From assembly GCF_028640845.1 (NCBI RefSeq), contig NC_080541.1:179034502-179098501 (forward strand): DNA of 64,000 nucleotides, written 5' to 3'. The stretch is from Ahaetulla prasina. Lineage: Eukaryota > Chordata > Lepidosauria > Squamata > Colubridae. This document shows positions 33,683 through 44,786 of the stretch, in pieces. The translations under genes and the position numbers were made by a program. A model generated the notes under the pieces. The model made no database searches. It worked only from the letters and a program-made list of their open reading frames with translations, and had not been told where the DNA came from. Each line of letters opens with the position of its first letter. Positions within the stretch are counted from its first letter, which is position 1.

Positions 33683-36600
33683 TCTTGCTTTTGCAGCCAA
33701 ACAGGATATCCACCACATTGGCAGTGTTGCAAGTTTTTCAGAATAATAACACATTTTTAAGAATAAAAATTGAGAGGAAATTTTCCAAAACAATCAAGTG
33801 AAAACTGAGTGTGCTTAATGGCATCTGGAGGCTGGTTATGCAAGCAAACAGAGTCAAATCTCTTAGAATGCAACTCTTATTGGCTGAAATAGGAAACCGA
33901 GCACCTATAGAGCAAGCTTTTGTTGAAGATTTCAAAACAGGAAATAAGTCTACTGTATGGGTCAAAAAGTCAATGTGACATGTTTGATTAGATCCAGAAA
34001 TTCAGAGAAATCCCCACAAACCCAGGAAACCCATATGAAGATTGGGAGCAAGTTGTTTCTCAATCTAACCTACCTTTTTAAGGTTACAGCTGTTTTGAGA
34101 ATAATGAAGCAGGGAAGCCATAATCTCCTTGAGCTAAGACAAAATATAACTGAATATTAATAAATACTGTGTGATCTTTGGTTAAGGAATGTGCTTAATA
34201 TTTTCTTCCCAATGGCCTTGTGGATAACAGTAGAGGCATTGATAGTTCTTTAAGTTTCTTGTAAAAAATATAAATTTATTATTATTACTATTGCCAACTA
34301 TGTAAACTGAAGATTATATATCTTTAGATGGACTAAATTAGATGTAATTTGGAAGATCCCTGCACTGTGCATCTAGACTTTTGGTTTTTTTATATTAATT
34401 GTAGACAGAGCAACCAAAGATTAATTTTTCCATACCAAGCTGTTTTTCTGGTTAAAATAATTCCTCACCGCTTCATGATCTAATAGGGAAAATCTGCAGA
34501 TAACTTTATGCTACCTGTCCCCTACCCTTAAAGAAATTGTAGCTTCTGAAAGAAAATTGCCAGAGTGGGAAGGATTAGGCTAAGTCCCCCAAAACCTATG
34601 CAACTATTGTTATTATTTTTTTAAAAAAGTGGAGATATCTTGTTCAGAGATTTATCAGAGATGTTATACCTAAGAGACAGACAATGTCATTTCTGAGAGA
34701 GGAGAGTAATTGACAGGGCTTACTTCCACCCAAAACATGAGGCTGCATATTCTAACAGAAGGAAGAATACACATTATGGCATTTTGAAAGTTTTTAGTTG
34801 GGGAAATGTGTGATATACAAACTATGCCCAAAGCAGAATTCTCTATTACCCCCTGGCATAGACACTTAATGCCAGTGGCCACACTGGAAGAAGATCAAAG
34901 TGAAATACTTTGCATTACTGAGTGGGAAAGGGACAGTTGTTTCCTGGGTGACTTATGGCAGTCCCACTGGAGCTGTTCATACTGAGGGTCTCATTTTTGA
35001 GAATCTTGTCTGAAAGCCTAACTTTTGTTGGCTATTTCAGAAAGAGCTAACATACAGTGGCGTACGAACACTTTCAATTAAAGGGGCTATCGAGCAGTTA
35101 ACACATTGAGAAGACCAGTGTCCTGTTTCTGCGCCAAACTGTTTCTGAGACTTGATTCCTCAGGGACTCCTGGAGAGTGTGAGAGGCTATGATATGGATG
35201 CAAAGGGTCTTGTGTAGATAATCAAGAACAATATCACTGTCATGACAATCCAGTGAAACCTTATCCTAGTTGTGGTGGTTCATCAAACAAGTTATTTTTA
35301 ATAAGGCAACAGAAAAATACCCAAAGTTGTAATTCAGTTCCCAGATCTTTTTATTAAGACTTCTTTATAGTTTGACAAGAAGAGCCATGTGTACAGCACA
35401 GAAGATAATAGTACTAAATGCTGTCTGGGAATGCAGTAACAGCACTGGGGGGAAAACAGTCTAATGGTTCTTCTTTTTCCTTAAATACATCCACAAGCTA
35501 CTTTCACCTTGCAACATCTTGTGGCTTCAAATTCCCAAATAGTTCCATGGATATCATATACAGAAAGGGAATTTCCTACTGAAGAAGCCAGGAATACACA
35601 CAGTAGAGTCTAAAACAAAATACTATCTGCAGACAATGCTAGGTTGGCACTTACATGTTGAAGCATCTGCAGGAGTCTGCTGGAAGGTATCTAAGATTAG
35701 CGGTGTCCATCTGTAATGAAGTCCAGGAACCATTCACATTTCTACAGTGAAATAGCAGCAGTGCTGGCCAACAAGTTGGTCCACACAATAAAACGCTGAT
35801 TGTGAAACAGTTCAAATGCTTGTACTGGTTGACAGCCCATCTCGACATTGATAGTATGGAGTAACCCTGGATGTCTCAGATACATTTTTATATATTGAAT
35901 ACACAGCAAGCAGGATTACAGCAAACAGATGGGTCCTTCCAGCTTACATTCTCCTTGTATACATTTTTAACAGGAAAATTTCTCGAGCCAATCCCAGCTT
36001 CTAGTGACAGTCACTGAGGATTCAAGAGTCCTGAAAAAACAAGGATTTTCAGATTCTTTCACAGTAAAAGATTACAAGCAGGCAATAAAATAAAATCCAA
36101 CCAATTCCCCTTTTAAGTTGGTCTTTGTCTCATGACCAAAGTTTGCCTTGGGGTTAGTTTTGATTGAATAGATCTGGCACTGACACACTATTAAATACCT
36201 TTTGCTTCCCATTGACTACTGGGACTTGAACAGGTTTAAAATAAACTTATTTATAGCTACATGAAGCGAGAAAAATGGGAGCTTTCTTCTGGAGGTTCCA
36301 AAGCTGCTTCAAAGGGAAGAGCAGTGATGATTCATTCAGCTTTCTAAAGGCTTCCGAAAATGCCCAGATGCACATAGGGTGGCTTAGCTGACCAAGAAGA
36401 ATAAGACAAAAGCACAGTGGAAACTGAGAGCACCATATCTGACCAACTACAGACAGAGCATTTTCATTATTAGCTCTAGGTAGCTAATATCTAGAAACTT
36501 CTATCATACCACATTTCCATTTCCTACCAGTAGAACGGTCATCAGATCATCACAAGGTAGCATCGACTCACAAAAAGAAAGGTGACTCCCCCACCCACAT

Positions 36601-36884
36601 TTTTGACTGTACGAACATTGTTCTGGAACAAATCTGTTTCTGGCTAACACGTTAAATCTTTAAATCTGCAGTGACCATATACTTTAGCATTAGTTTAATA
36701 AAAGTTTAGGACCTTGTAAATTAAATCAAAGGATATAGTAAGAATGCTATTCTTGAGGCTTAATAAAGAGGGGATAATTAATTCATGCAGTTTCAAAACA
36801 TTTCCGTATCAATGAAGTACAGAACAGCAAACAGACTTATAACACAGCCTTCAGTAGTGTAGGTTATGTAGAATATGGCACCTA
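33681..36884. other. No gene seen
   Basis: About 3.2 kb with no identifiable repeat or coding domain. It could contain non-coding parts of KCNC4 (downstream introns or 3' UTR on the minus strand), but nothing in the sequence shows this. Confidence 0.4.
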
Positions 36885-36899
36885 ATGTTTACAGAAATA

Positions 36900-36988
36900 C
36901 TAAATACAGCCCATCAGGATCAAATTCCTGGTAGTGGGCAGAGTTAGCCTGCATTACTGTATTCTAACCACTGCGCCACCACGGCTAA
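36900..36988 (-). mobile_element. tRNA-SINE head fragment
   Basis: The minus strand reads GCCGTGGTGGCGCAGTGGTTAGA followed by ATGCAGGCTAACTCTGCCCAC, the tRNA-like head of the L2-tailed SINE type seen at 26340 and 56035. The body is not preserved. Confidence 0.6.
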
Positions 36989-37040
36989 TTAGTCCCTGAA
37001 AATATCCTTTCCTTTTGGAGAAACTGGAAACCAAGCTACT

Positions 37041-37436
37041 CAGATATTTCTCAACTTATAACCACAATTGGGGCAAGAATTTCCATTGCTAAGCAGGGTG
37101 GTTAAGTGAGTTGCACCTGATTTTATGACCTTTTTTGCCATGGCTGTTAAAACAAATAACTGCAGTTACTAAGTGAATCATGCGGTTATTAAGAGTATCT
37201 GGATTTCACCATTGATTTTGCTTGTCAGAAGCCGACTGGAAAGCCTGCAAATGATGATGTAGCACCTTCGGATGCTACATTGATTATAAATACATGCCAA
37301 TTGCCAAGTGCCTGAATTCTGAACATGTGACTGTGAGGATGTGTGATTGTCATAAGTGTGAGGAGCTGTCACAAGTCAGTGCTGTTGCAACTTTCAGCAA
37401 TCTCTGAACAAATGATTGTAACAAGAGGACTATCTG
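37041..37436. mobile_element. Tc1/mariner-type MITE (CAGGTAGTCCTC family), old copy
   Basis: Starts CAGATATTTCTCAACTTATAACC and ends AGAGGACTATCTG followed by TA. The interior matches 44129-44516 throughout (ATTGATTTTGCTTGTCAGAA, ATGCCAATTGCCAAGTG), with many substitutions. Non-coding. Confidence 0.75.
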
Positions 37437-37657
37437 TACAGGATACATATTCATACTCACAGTTTGGAAAAGAAGAAATGTTATGGTATGGTATTCTTAC
37501 ATTACCAGTTAAAAAATGGGTGCAGACAAAGGGAATGGTATGTCTAAGTTTAAGAACATCCAGCTGATAATTAAATGTGTGGATTTTTAATTCATAGCTT
37601 TAAGTGGCAGGGCAGCCTCTTCTTTGAAATTAAAAGGAACCCATTAACAGATAATTA

Positions 37658-38713
37658 GGGGCGAAACAGGTTATCATCTGTACGCTGATGATACTCAGCT
37701 GTACTTTTCCACCCCGGACCACCCCAATGAAGCTGTCGAAGTGCTGTCCCGGTGCCTGGAGGCCGTACGGGTCTGGATGGGGAGAAACAGACTCAAGCTC
37801 AATCCCTCCAAGACGGAGTGGCTGTGGATGCCGGCACCCCGGTACAGTCAGCTGCAGCCGCAGCTGGCTGTGGGGGGCGAGTTATTGGCCCCAACGGAGA
37901 GGGTGCGCAACTTGGGTGTCCTCCTGGATGGGCGGCTGTCGTTTGATGATCATTTGGCGGCCGTCTCCAGGAGGGCCTTCCACCAAGTACGCTTGGTGCG
38001 CCAGTTGCGCCTCTTTCTTGACCGGGATGCCTTATGCACGGTCACTCATGCCCTTGTCACTTCCCGCTTGGACTATTGCAATGCTCTCTACATGGGGCTG
38101 CCCTTGAAGTGCATCCGGAGGCTGCAGCTAGTTCAGAATGCAGCTGCGCGGGTAATAGTGGGAGCGACTCGTTGCTCCCATGTAACACCAATCCTGCGCA
38201 GCTTGCACTGGCTTCCTGTGGTCTTTCGGGTGCGCTTCAAGATTTTGGTTACCACCTTTAAAGCGCTCCATGGCTTAGGACCCAGGTACTTACGGGACTG
38301 CCTGCTGTTACCTTTTGCCTCCCACCGACCCGTACGCTCACACAGAGAGGGCCTTCTCAGGGTGCCGTCCGCCAAGCAATGCCGGCTGGCGGCCCCCAGG
38401 GGAAGGGCCTTCTCTGTTGGAGCTCCTACGCTCTGGAATGAACTTCCCCCTGGTTTACGTCAAGTGCCTGATCTTCGGACCTTCCGCCGTGAGCTGAAAA
38501 CGCACTTATTTATTCAAGCGGGACTGGATTGATATTTTATTGGGGTATTTATGTCTTATGATTTTAAATGGTTTTAAAATTTTGGCCATGTATAATATTT
38601 CTTTTTAATTTCTTTTTAATGTTTATACATTGTATTTTTACTAGGCTGAGTCCTTCGGGAGAAGGGCGGTATAAAAATTGAAATAAATAAATAAAATAAA
38701 ATAAATAAATAAA
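37658..38713 (+). mobile_element. L2-clade LINE, 5'-truncated
   Basis: Begins just before the RT YADD box and runs through a GC-rich coding part (37672-38532), a 3' UTR, and the terminal GAGTCCTTCGGGAGAAGGGC-GGTATAAAAATTGAAATAAATAAATAA. GC content contrasts sharply with the AT-rich flanks. Its 3' end resembles the tails of the SINEs at 26340-26606 and 56035-56298. No clear target duplication. Confidence 0.9.
37672..38532 (+). CDS. L2 LINE reverse transcriptase C-terminal part (open but truncated)
   Basis: An uninterrupted frame of 287 codons starts YHLYADDTQLYFSTP, containing the catalytic Asp pair. It continues with MGRNRLKLNPSKTEWLW, VRNLGVLLDGRLSF, SRLDYCNALYMGLP, LQLVQNAAARVI, LRSLHWLPVVFRVRFK and LWNELPPGLRQVPDL, ending THLFIQAGLD. 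This is the RT palm end, thumb and C-terminal extension of L2-clade ORF2. There is no start codon context or promoter; the endonuclease and the fingers are absent. The frame is open but unlikely to be expressed as a functional protein. Confidence 0.88.
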   Translation, partial: YHLYADDTQLYFSTPDHPNEAVEVLSRCLEAVRVWMGRNRLKLNPSKTEWLWMPAPRYSQLQPQLAVGGELLAPTERVRNLGVLLDGRLSFDDHLAAVSRRAFHQVRLVRQLRLFLDRDALCTVTHALVTSRLDYCNALYMGLPLKCIRRLQLVQNAAARVIVGATRCSHVTPILRSLHWLPVVFRVRFKILVTTFKALHGLGPRYLRDCLLLPFASHRPVRSHREGLLRVPSAKQCRLAAPRGRAFSVGAPTLWNELPPGLRQVPDLRTFRRELKTHLFIQAGLD

Positions 38714-41700
38714 TTTCCCAGCAGTCTGAACTTTCAGTCCTTGACAATCAAAGCACTAACTTAGCAACTGAGATCTTAAAACTCCAAGTTAGTAGAGCAG
38801 CTTGTAATAGATGGATGGAGGGGGGGAAGTATAAAACAGGAATAGTCAACCAGTTCAAAATACATAGAAGGCCCTTGTCAAACTTTGAAACGTGCCCTGA
38901 GGTCGCAGCCATCCTTTCGTTTCTCAGCTTGCCACAGACTATTAGCGGGGAGGTTTGGAATGCCAGCCCAGACAACAAGAAGAAACCCCTGGGAACCAAG
39001 GTCATCTCAACAGATGTTTGGCAAGGGCCCGAAGGAGTTGCCATAGTGACGCTAGAACACCTAACTGGACAATATGACCTGGTCGAGGGAGGGCAGGAAA
39101 AAAATCATTCTTTAATTGGCAAAAACTGCAGGAACTCGTTAAGAGTTGATTTTGCTTCACGTGTGCCAAAATGATGTACTCAGTAAAGTTATGCTTAAAC
39201 AGATCTGATCGTCTCGATTTGCTGGCTTGGTTGGGTTGGTCAGTTGGAACCTTGACAGCCCTATCTTGCATAAAAACAATATAAATGTTATTTAGTCATA
39301 GCAGTACAGTGTACTTTTTACACACAACAGAGTACACAGATGCTTCATACATAGCTACACACAGATAGGCAAAGCAAGTGCTATAAAAGTGAACCAGCCC
39401 TCAGTTCCTTTCATCATGTCGCTGTTTTACTGAAGGAAGGTATCTAGGAACAATTAAATTCAAGTAATCTACAATGAGAATAAGAACCAAAAGTAACTTA
39501 ATTATATTTGCTTTGATTTTAAAGTCTCACATAGAATTGCTGCAAAGGGTGAGCTTTGCAAAACTCAGGTGGCTGATACATGGGGTCACTGCACTCAGTA
39601 AGCTGTTTTTATATTGAGTCAGATATTGGCCTACACAGTTCATTATCTGCACAGACCACCGGCAGCAATCTAGAATGCCAGGCTGGAGTCTTTCCAATCT
39701 TAGTTGAATCTGTTGAGATTTTTAACATGCATCAACCAGGTGCCTCTCTGCTATTGCTTTATTAGAGAGACAGAGGGAGAAGTGGAGATTGCAAGAATAA
39801 GGAACTTGCAACCTGAATTTCTGCATGTCCCTTCGAAAATAAGTTCTGCAGGATATTTCCCAATAAGTATACAGGAAACTGTATTTTTCAGAATCTACTC
39901 CCCAAACTGAACTAATTTTTATTTTAGTCCTGAATCTTTTTTAAAAAAAACAATACCTAGTAACCCTTATACAAAATTAATACATTCCATTCAGACCAAG
40001 GCATTTGCACACATATAACTTTGTAGCTTAATCTTTTGGGTATATTTGGTTATTTGCTGAAAGGGGTAAAACTGGATGAACATTTGAGAGACAACTCAGA
40101 TTGATGGTTCTGTGTTTCCATAAATGCTGCAGGAATTAAAGACTTGCTTTTTCTAAGACTGTACTTGATCCAAATATCTATTTATTACAATAAGCAAACA
40201 CTAACTGATGTCCTGCTTTTAAGCACAAAAGGAATCTTACTGACAAGGCAGAAAAACCATTAACACAGATGATTTCTGGGCAGCTCAATTACTGCTATGA
40301 CATTTAAGCAAATTGGCTAGCTAACACCCTCGTAATTTCCATTTTCTCCACTCTCCTTGTGCCCCTCTGAGAAAACAAAGGTATTTAAGAATTAAATATT
40401 CATATGCAAACTATTTCACATGTCCATTGTGTCTTTGGACAAAGTAACTTTATATATAGAGTTGGGTATATAAAGACCCAACGGTATATATAAAAGCTGT
40501 GTTTTGTGTTTTAAAAGGATCAGATTAATTGTCCAGGAGCCTGGTCTGTCCGTGTCAGTCTTGTCAAAGGAGGCTCCATGACTAGAATCAATGTATTTCT
40601 AATTGATAAATATGATGGAGGCACAGCAGCCAAGCTATTTTAGCTTTATTGTGGTTGAATAATTTGCTGGAAACATAATGTTGCCCAAGATCAGAAATGC
40701 AAATGTCTACTGGCATTTCCTCTGTGGATCCACCAGGATGACCCATCAGGTTGAAAATGTTACATCTTTTTTTGGATATTGTAGAATTTATGGAGGGCTA
40801 AGGAACACTCAGTTTTGAATCATAGTTGTCAACATGCCAGGCAAAACATGCTGGGGCCTTTCAAATCAACAGATGTTCTGCACCTCTTCACTCAACCAGC
40901 ACGTCAATTCATATCTGCCTTGCTTTCCTACTAGAGATCTACATAAAACAGTGTATGTATATGGGTACAATTGATTTATACAGTGTCTTTGCACCATTCC
41001 AAAAATCAACTCTGTGCCTGTACAATCCCACACAGTCATCTGTGTCGCTGGCTCAGCTACAGCTAAAATTTCCATTTGTAATGTTTTCATTCTATAGGTA
41101 GCCTAATTGCTGAGAAGCCTTGCCTCAACACATCTCAAAGCAGCCACCATTCTACAGCTCCTCCCTTGTGCAGCGTCTATATTCTGTTTTTGGTACTTTT
41201 CTGTAAGTATTCCAGACAATTGCTCCTCCCAACCCCACTCCAGCTACCCTAGTAAATTTGCAAGAATGATTAGAAATAATGGAGAAAGCCCTGGTTGCAG
41301 AAATGCTAACATGCTATAGTTTTATCGTGGTAACTTGCAGGAGGCTTTTCAGAGCAATCGAGGAATGGCATGTGTACAGCTAAGAATGTCTTCTTAAGGT
41401 CAACTATTCAGTGTTTATTTGTAAACGATCAAATGTACAGAACACAGACTGAAAATACAGCTGGATGCAGGCACCATCAATTTAACTCATTTCTCTTTTG
41501 TGTGGAGGGGAGATGAAAGCATGTTTGTTGATCCAGGACTGATGATAACTCAGGGAATGGGACGCTGTTCATATTTTTGTACCGCCCTTTTGATTTCCTA
41601 GAGATGAACTCTGAATGACTCAAGGTATCCTTGTGTCTTCAGAATGTGAAGAGAACAGAAATTAAGATGATCATGAGTTGTCTTTGAATTGTTTTGGGAA

Positions 41701-42889
41701 AACTGGAGAACAAAAATAGTGGTAGTCTGTAAATATTCATTCATATAGTTTTGTTCTCCTTCCTATTTAAGAAGGAAATACCATAATAAACTGAGATCTG
41801 AGTTTAAGAGCTTCAGGATTCAACAACCACTAGCTTTCCAACAGTTAGTTTCTTATAACAATTCAAAGAACACTTCTAACAGTTAGCAGAATCCATTTGA
41901 TTAATATCTAACAGAGCTCTCTTCACTTATCAGGGCTGGTCTTATCATTATTGAAAAGCTTCTGCTAAGCTTTCTGGTGTCTTACTCCCTAATCCTAGTT
42001 TTTGTTCTCAAAGCAGCAGGGATATTAGTCATGCTTTGTACACAAAGTTGCATAATGCCAAGTCTAAAAATTGCATAGTGGGGCTAGATGTCACTTCTAA
42101 TAAACACTGGCTCAAAACAATATTGTCCTTGCTGATTAAAAATACTTGGTGAACTGAAGTTTCTTAATGTCAGAAGGGTAAAGATTTATCCCGGCTTTAA
42201 GCAGAGATCAGATTCACACCCAACTTCTGCCTGGTGCCAGATTCCAAAAAAGTAACAACTTCTATCTACCTATGTTTACCTATGTGGAGCCTAATTATTC
42301 CCCTACACACCATCCTGCGCCCCTCTTCAACCCACAATCCAAGTTGCTTTTTAAAAGATTGGCAAATCATTTAGCACAACAAAATCATTCTTGTGTTGTT
42401 TTTTACTGCCTCCTTACAAGCTTCCTGCATAAGTATGAGGAAATTGTCTGTAAAACATATACATGGAATGGTGAAATCTCACTGGGGTAATTTGATTAAA
42501 CTTCCTGTCTTAGAAAAGGCCACAGCTGTCTAATCAGGAATGAGTAAGATGACTGCGGCTGAATTCAATCCAGGTCTTAAGAGCATGTGCATACCCTTTA
42601 TTTTATTGTTGAATGCTATAAAAATAGGTAATTGCTACTTACCAATTGGAAGATAAGAAACTTGCTTTCAAATAGTACAAGAAACAATTTTGCACAACTC
42701 ACTGGATACCAATCAAGGAATAGCGAAAGCCCAAATCTATATAGCTGCTGGCCATTACACCATCACTACTCAGGTGTACTAGCCCTCCAATCATTCATAA
42801 ATCTCTTTTTGCCTTACCTCCTGCCTACCTGAACCAGCCTACAAAAGCAAAGCTTCCAATGGAAGAGAATATCTGTAGCCCAGAGTTGA
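38714..42889. other. No gene supported
   Basis: About 4.2 kb of mostly single-copy-looking DNA. An open frame of 119 codons (38815-39174, plus) overlaps an opposite one of 98 codons. Neither shows a family signature and I do not call either a gene. Scattered simple AT tracts occur (40450-40495). Confidence 0.4.
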
Positions 42890-42892
42890 ACA

Positions 42893-43217
42893 ATGGAGTC
42901 TCTGGTGCTTTCTAAGTTTTATTGTTGTTTACAGATGTTTTATTATCCAACTAGATAACATCAGTGTTAGCATCTGTGGGTTTGCTTCCTGATTATATGC
43001 CGTAGTCGTGCCAGAATTGGTAGGGTGTGTGGTTTTTTTCCTTTATAGTTTCTGATAAGAACTGCCAAAGGAAAAAAAAAATACACCTGGTAGGTCAAAC
43101 TACTGTATATAAAATGAGAGCAAACCTCACACTCACTAGGCCTGATGATGTTACCTAGCCAGGTAATGAAATGTCTGCAACCAAACAAACACACTGAGAG
43201 ACCATCAAAAATTCCAA
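42893..43217. mobile_element. Head-to-head foldback element with hammerhead-like motifs
   Basis: Two ~78-base arms face outward around a ~165-base centre. The right arm (43141-43217, plus) reads CTGATGA, hairpin TTACCT-agcc-AGGTAA, GAAATGTCTGCAACCAAACAA, GAGAGACCATC. The left arm (42975-42893, minus) reads ACTGATG, hairpin TTATC-tagttg-GATAA, AAAACATCTGTAAACAACAA, AGAAAGCACCAGAGACTC. In the stem a C-G pair of one copy is T-A in the other. Layout and the AAACrTCTgcAA block parallel the foldbacks at 17861 and 49081. The family is possibly Penelope-like, but that is not proven. Confidence 0.65.
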
Positions 43218-44015
43218 AGCAAAAATCAGCTGAGCATTGAGTGCACTAGAGCTCAAGACCAAAGGGCAGTGTCTGTCATAGAAGAGGGAGATATTGCTGC
43301 AAAACAATCACCCTGTAAGGGAGATGGACAGCATAAAAAATTAATCGACTGATCAATCAATCATAGGTTTGCTTTAATGTAAGACTAGTGGACAATTGTT
43401 TTTGCTGTTCTCTCTAACCTCTGACAATTAAAAATGCAGATTCCTGAAGGAACTTGTTATGAATCAATGGGATCTAAAGATGTATAAAATAAAGTATGAC
43501 AAATCTACGATACCCCTGGCTAAAATGTTGTAAAATTAAAAACAGCAACTTTCAAATCAGAATCCAACTTTGTGCAAAACTATTTTTTCAAACTAGGGAA
43601 AGACAAAAATGTATCTTTGCATATGAATGAGAAAGATAGAAAATTTTGCTCCTGCCTCCCTCAATTGCTCTCTGATATCCTACAAAGTGAAAAACATTAC
43701 AATATTTCATTTGCAGGCACAAGTCTCAGATATTATACAAGTTAGCTACTTGATTTCTAGATGGCACCTACTGTACTTTCTCTGTTCCATAGAACCCTAC
43801 TATCCTGATCAGACATAAAGGTCTAAAGGGCACCGCTGGTTTGGGTATTATTTGAGAGAGGCAGCACAAAGGAAAAGTGTGAGCAAACAGGGTTCCTAAA
43901 ATAACATTTCTTCAATCAGAAATAGCAGGAAGGGTTCTAAGGAATTCCTGTAATGGCTCTATACATTATCAACAAGGAAACAATTCAAGCAATCACTTTG
44001 ATCATATGCACTGTA
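43218..44015. other. No gene seen
   Basis: Nothing recognisable. Short frames only. Confidence 0.5.
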
Positions 44016-44017
44016 TA

Positions 44018-44784
44018 CAGGTAGTCCTCAACTTACAACCATTTGTTTAGTGACCATTCAAAGATACAAAGGCATTGAAAAAAAGGGACTTATGACTGGG
44101 GTTTTTTGCACTTACAACCATTGCAGTACAGGTAGTCCTTGACTTACGACCACAACTGAGCCCCAAATTTCTGTTGCTGAGTGAGGCATTTGTTAAGTGA
44201 GTTTTTTTCAGTTTTATGACCTTTCTTGCTTCAGTTCTTAAGTGAGTCACTGCAGTTGACAAGTTAGTAACCTGGTTGTTGAGTGAATCTGGCTTCCCCA
44301 TTGACTTTGCTTGTCAGAAAGTTGCAAAAAAGGGGATCACATAACCTTGAGACACAGCAACGGTCATAAATATGAACCAGTTGCCATGTATCTGAATTTT
44401 GATCACACGATCATGGGGATGCTGCAAAGGTCATAACTGTCATTAGTCACTTTTTTCAGGGCTGTTTTAACTTTGAAAGGTCACTAAATGAACTGTTGTA
44501 AGTCGAGGACTACCTGTATTCCAGTGGTCATTGGCAACTGGCATGTGTTTATAACGGTTGCAGTGTCCTGGGTCATGTGATCTTTTGCAATCTTCTGACA
44601 AACACAATAAATGGGGAAGCCAGATTCACTTAAAAACTGTGTTACTAAACACAACAGCTGCAATTATTTTTTAAAATCTGTTGTGAGAAAGATTGCATCA
44701 GTGGGGCAAAATTCATTTAACAAATGTTCTGCTTAGCAATGGAAATTTTGGGCTCAATTGTGCTCATAGGTTGAGGACTACCTG
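44018..44784. mobile_element. Tc1/mariner-type MITE, outer copy interrupted by a sibling
   Basis: Left terminus CAGGTAGTCCTCAACTTACAACC is preceded by TA (44016-44017). Right terminus GGTTGAGGACTACCTG is followed by TA (44785-44786). Between 44128 and 44517 it is split by a second member of the same family. Without that insert the outer copy is about 380 bases. TA target duplication and these termini suggest a Tigger-like Tc1/mariner MITE. Confidence 0.85.
44129..44516. mobile_element. Tc1/mariner-type MITE, inner (younger) copy
   Basis: 388 bases from CAGGTAGTCCTTGACTTACGACC to GTAAGTCGAGGACTACCTG, with TA on each side (44127-44128, 44517-44518). The termini are better conserved than those of the outer copy, as expected for a later insertion into it. 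Confidence 0.88.
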
Positions 44785-44786
44785 TA

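Noticed and set aside
33527..33760. A 77-codon frame containing a Val-Cys repeat
   Set aside because: It is simply the translation of the (GT)n microsatellite.
38815..39174. A 119-codon frame in a region poor in repeats
   Set aside because: It overlaps an opposite-strand frame of similar length, shows no recognisable domain, and has no splice or codon evidence.
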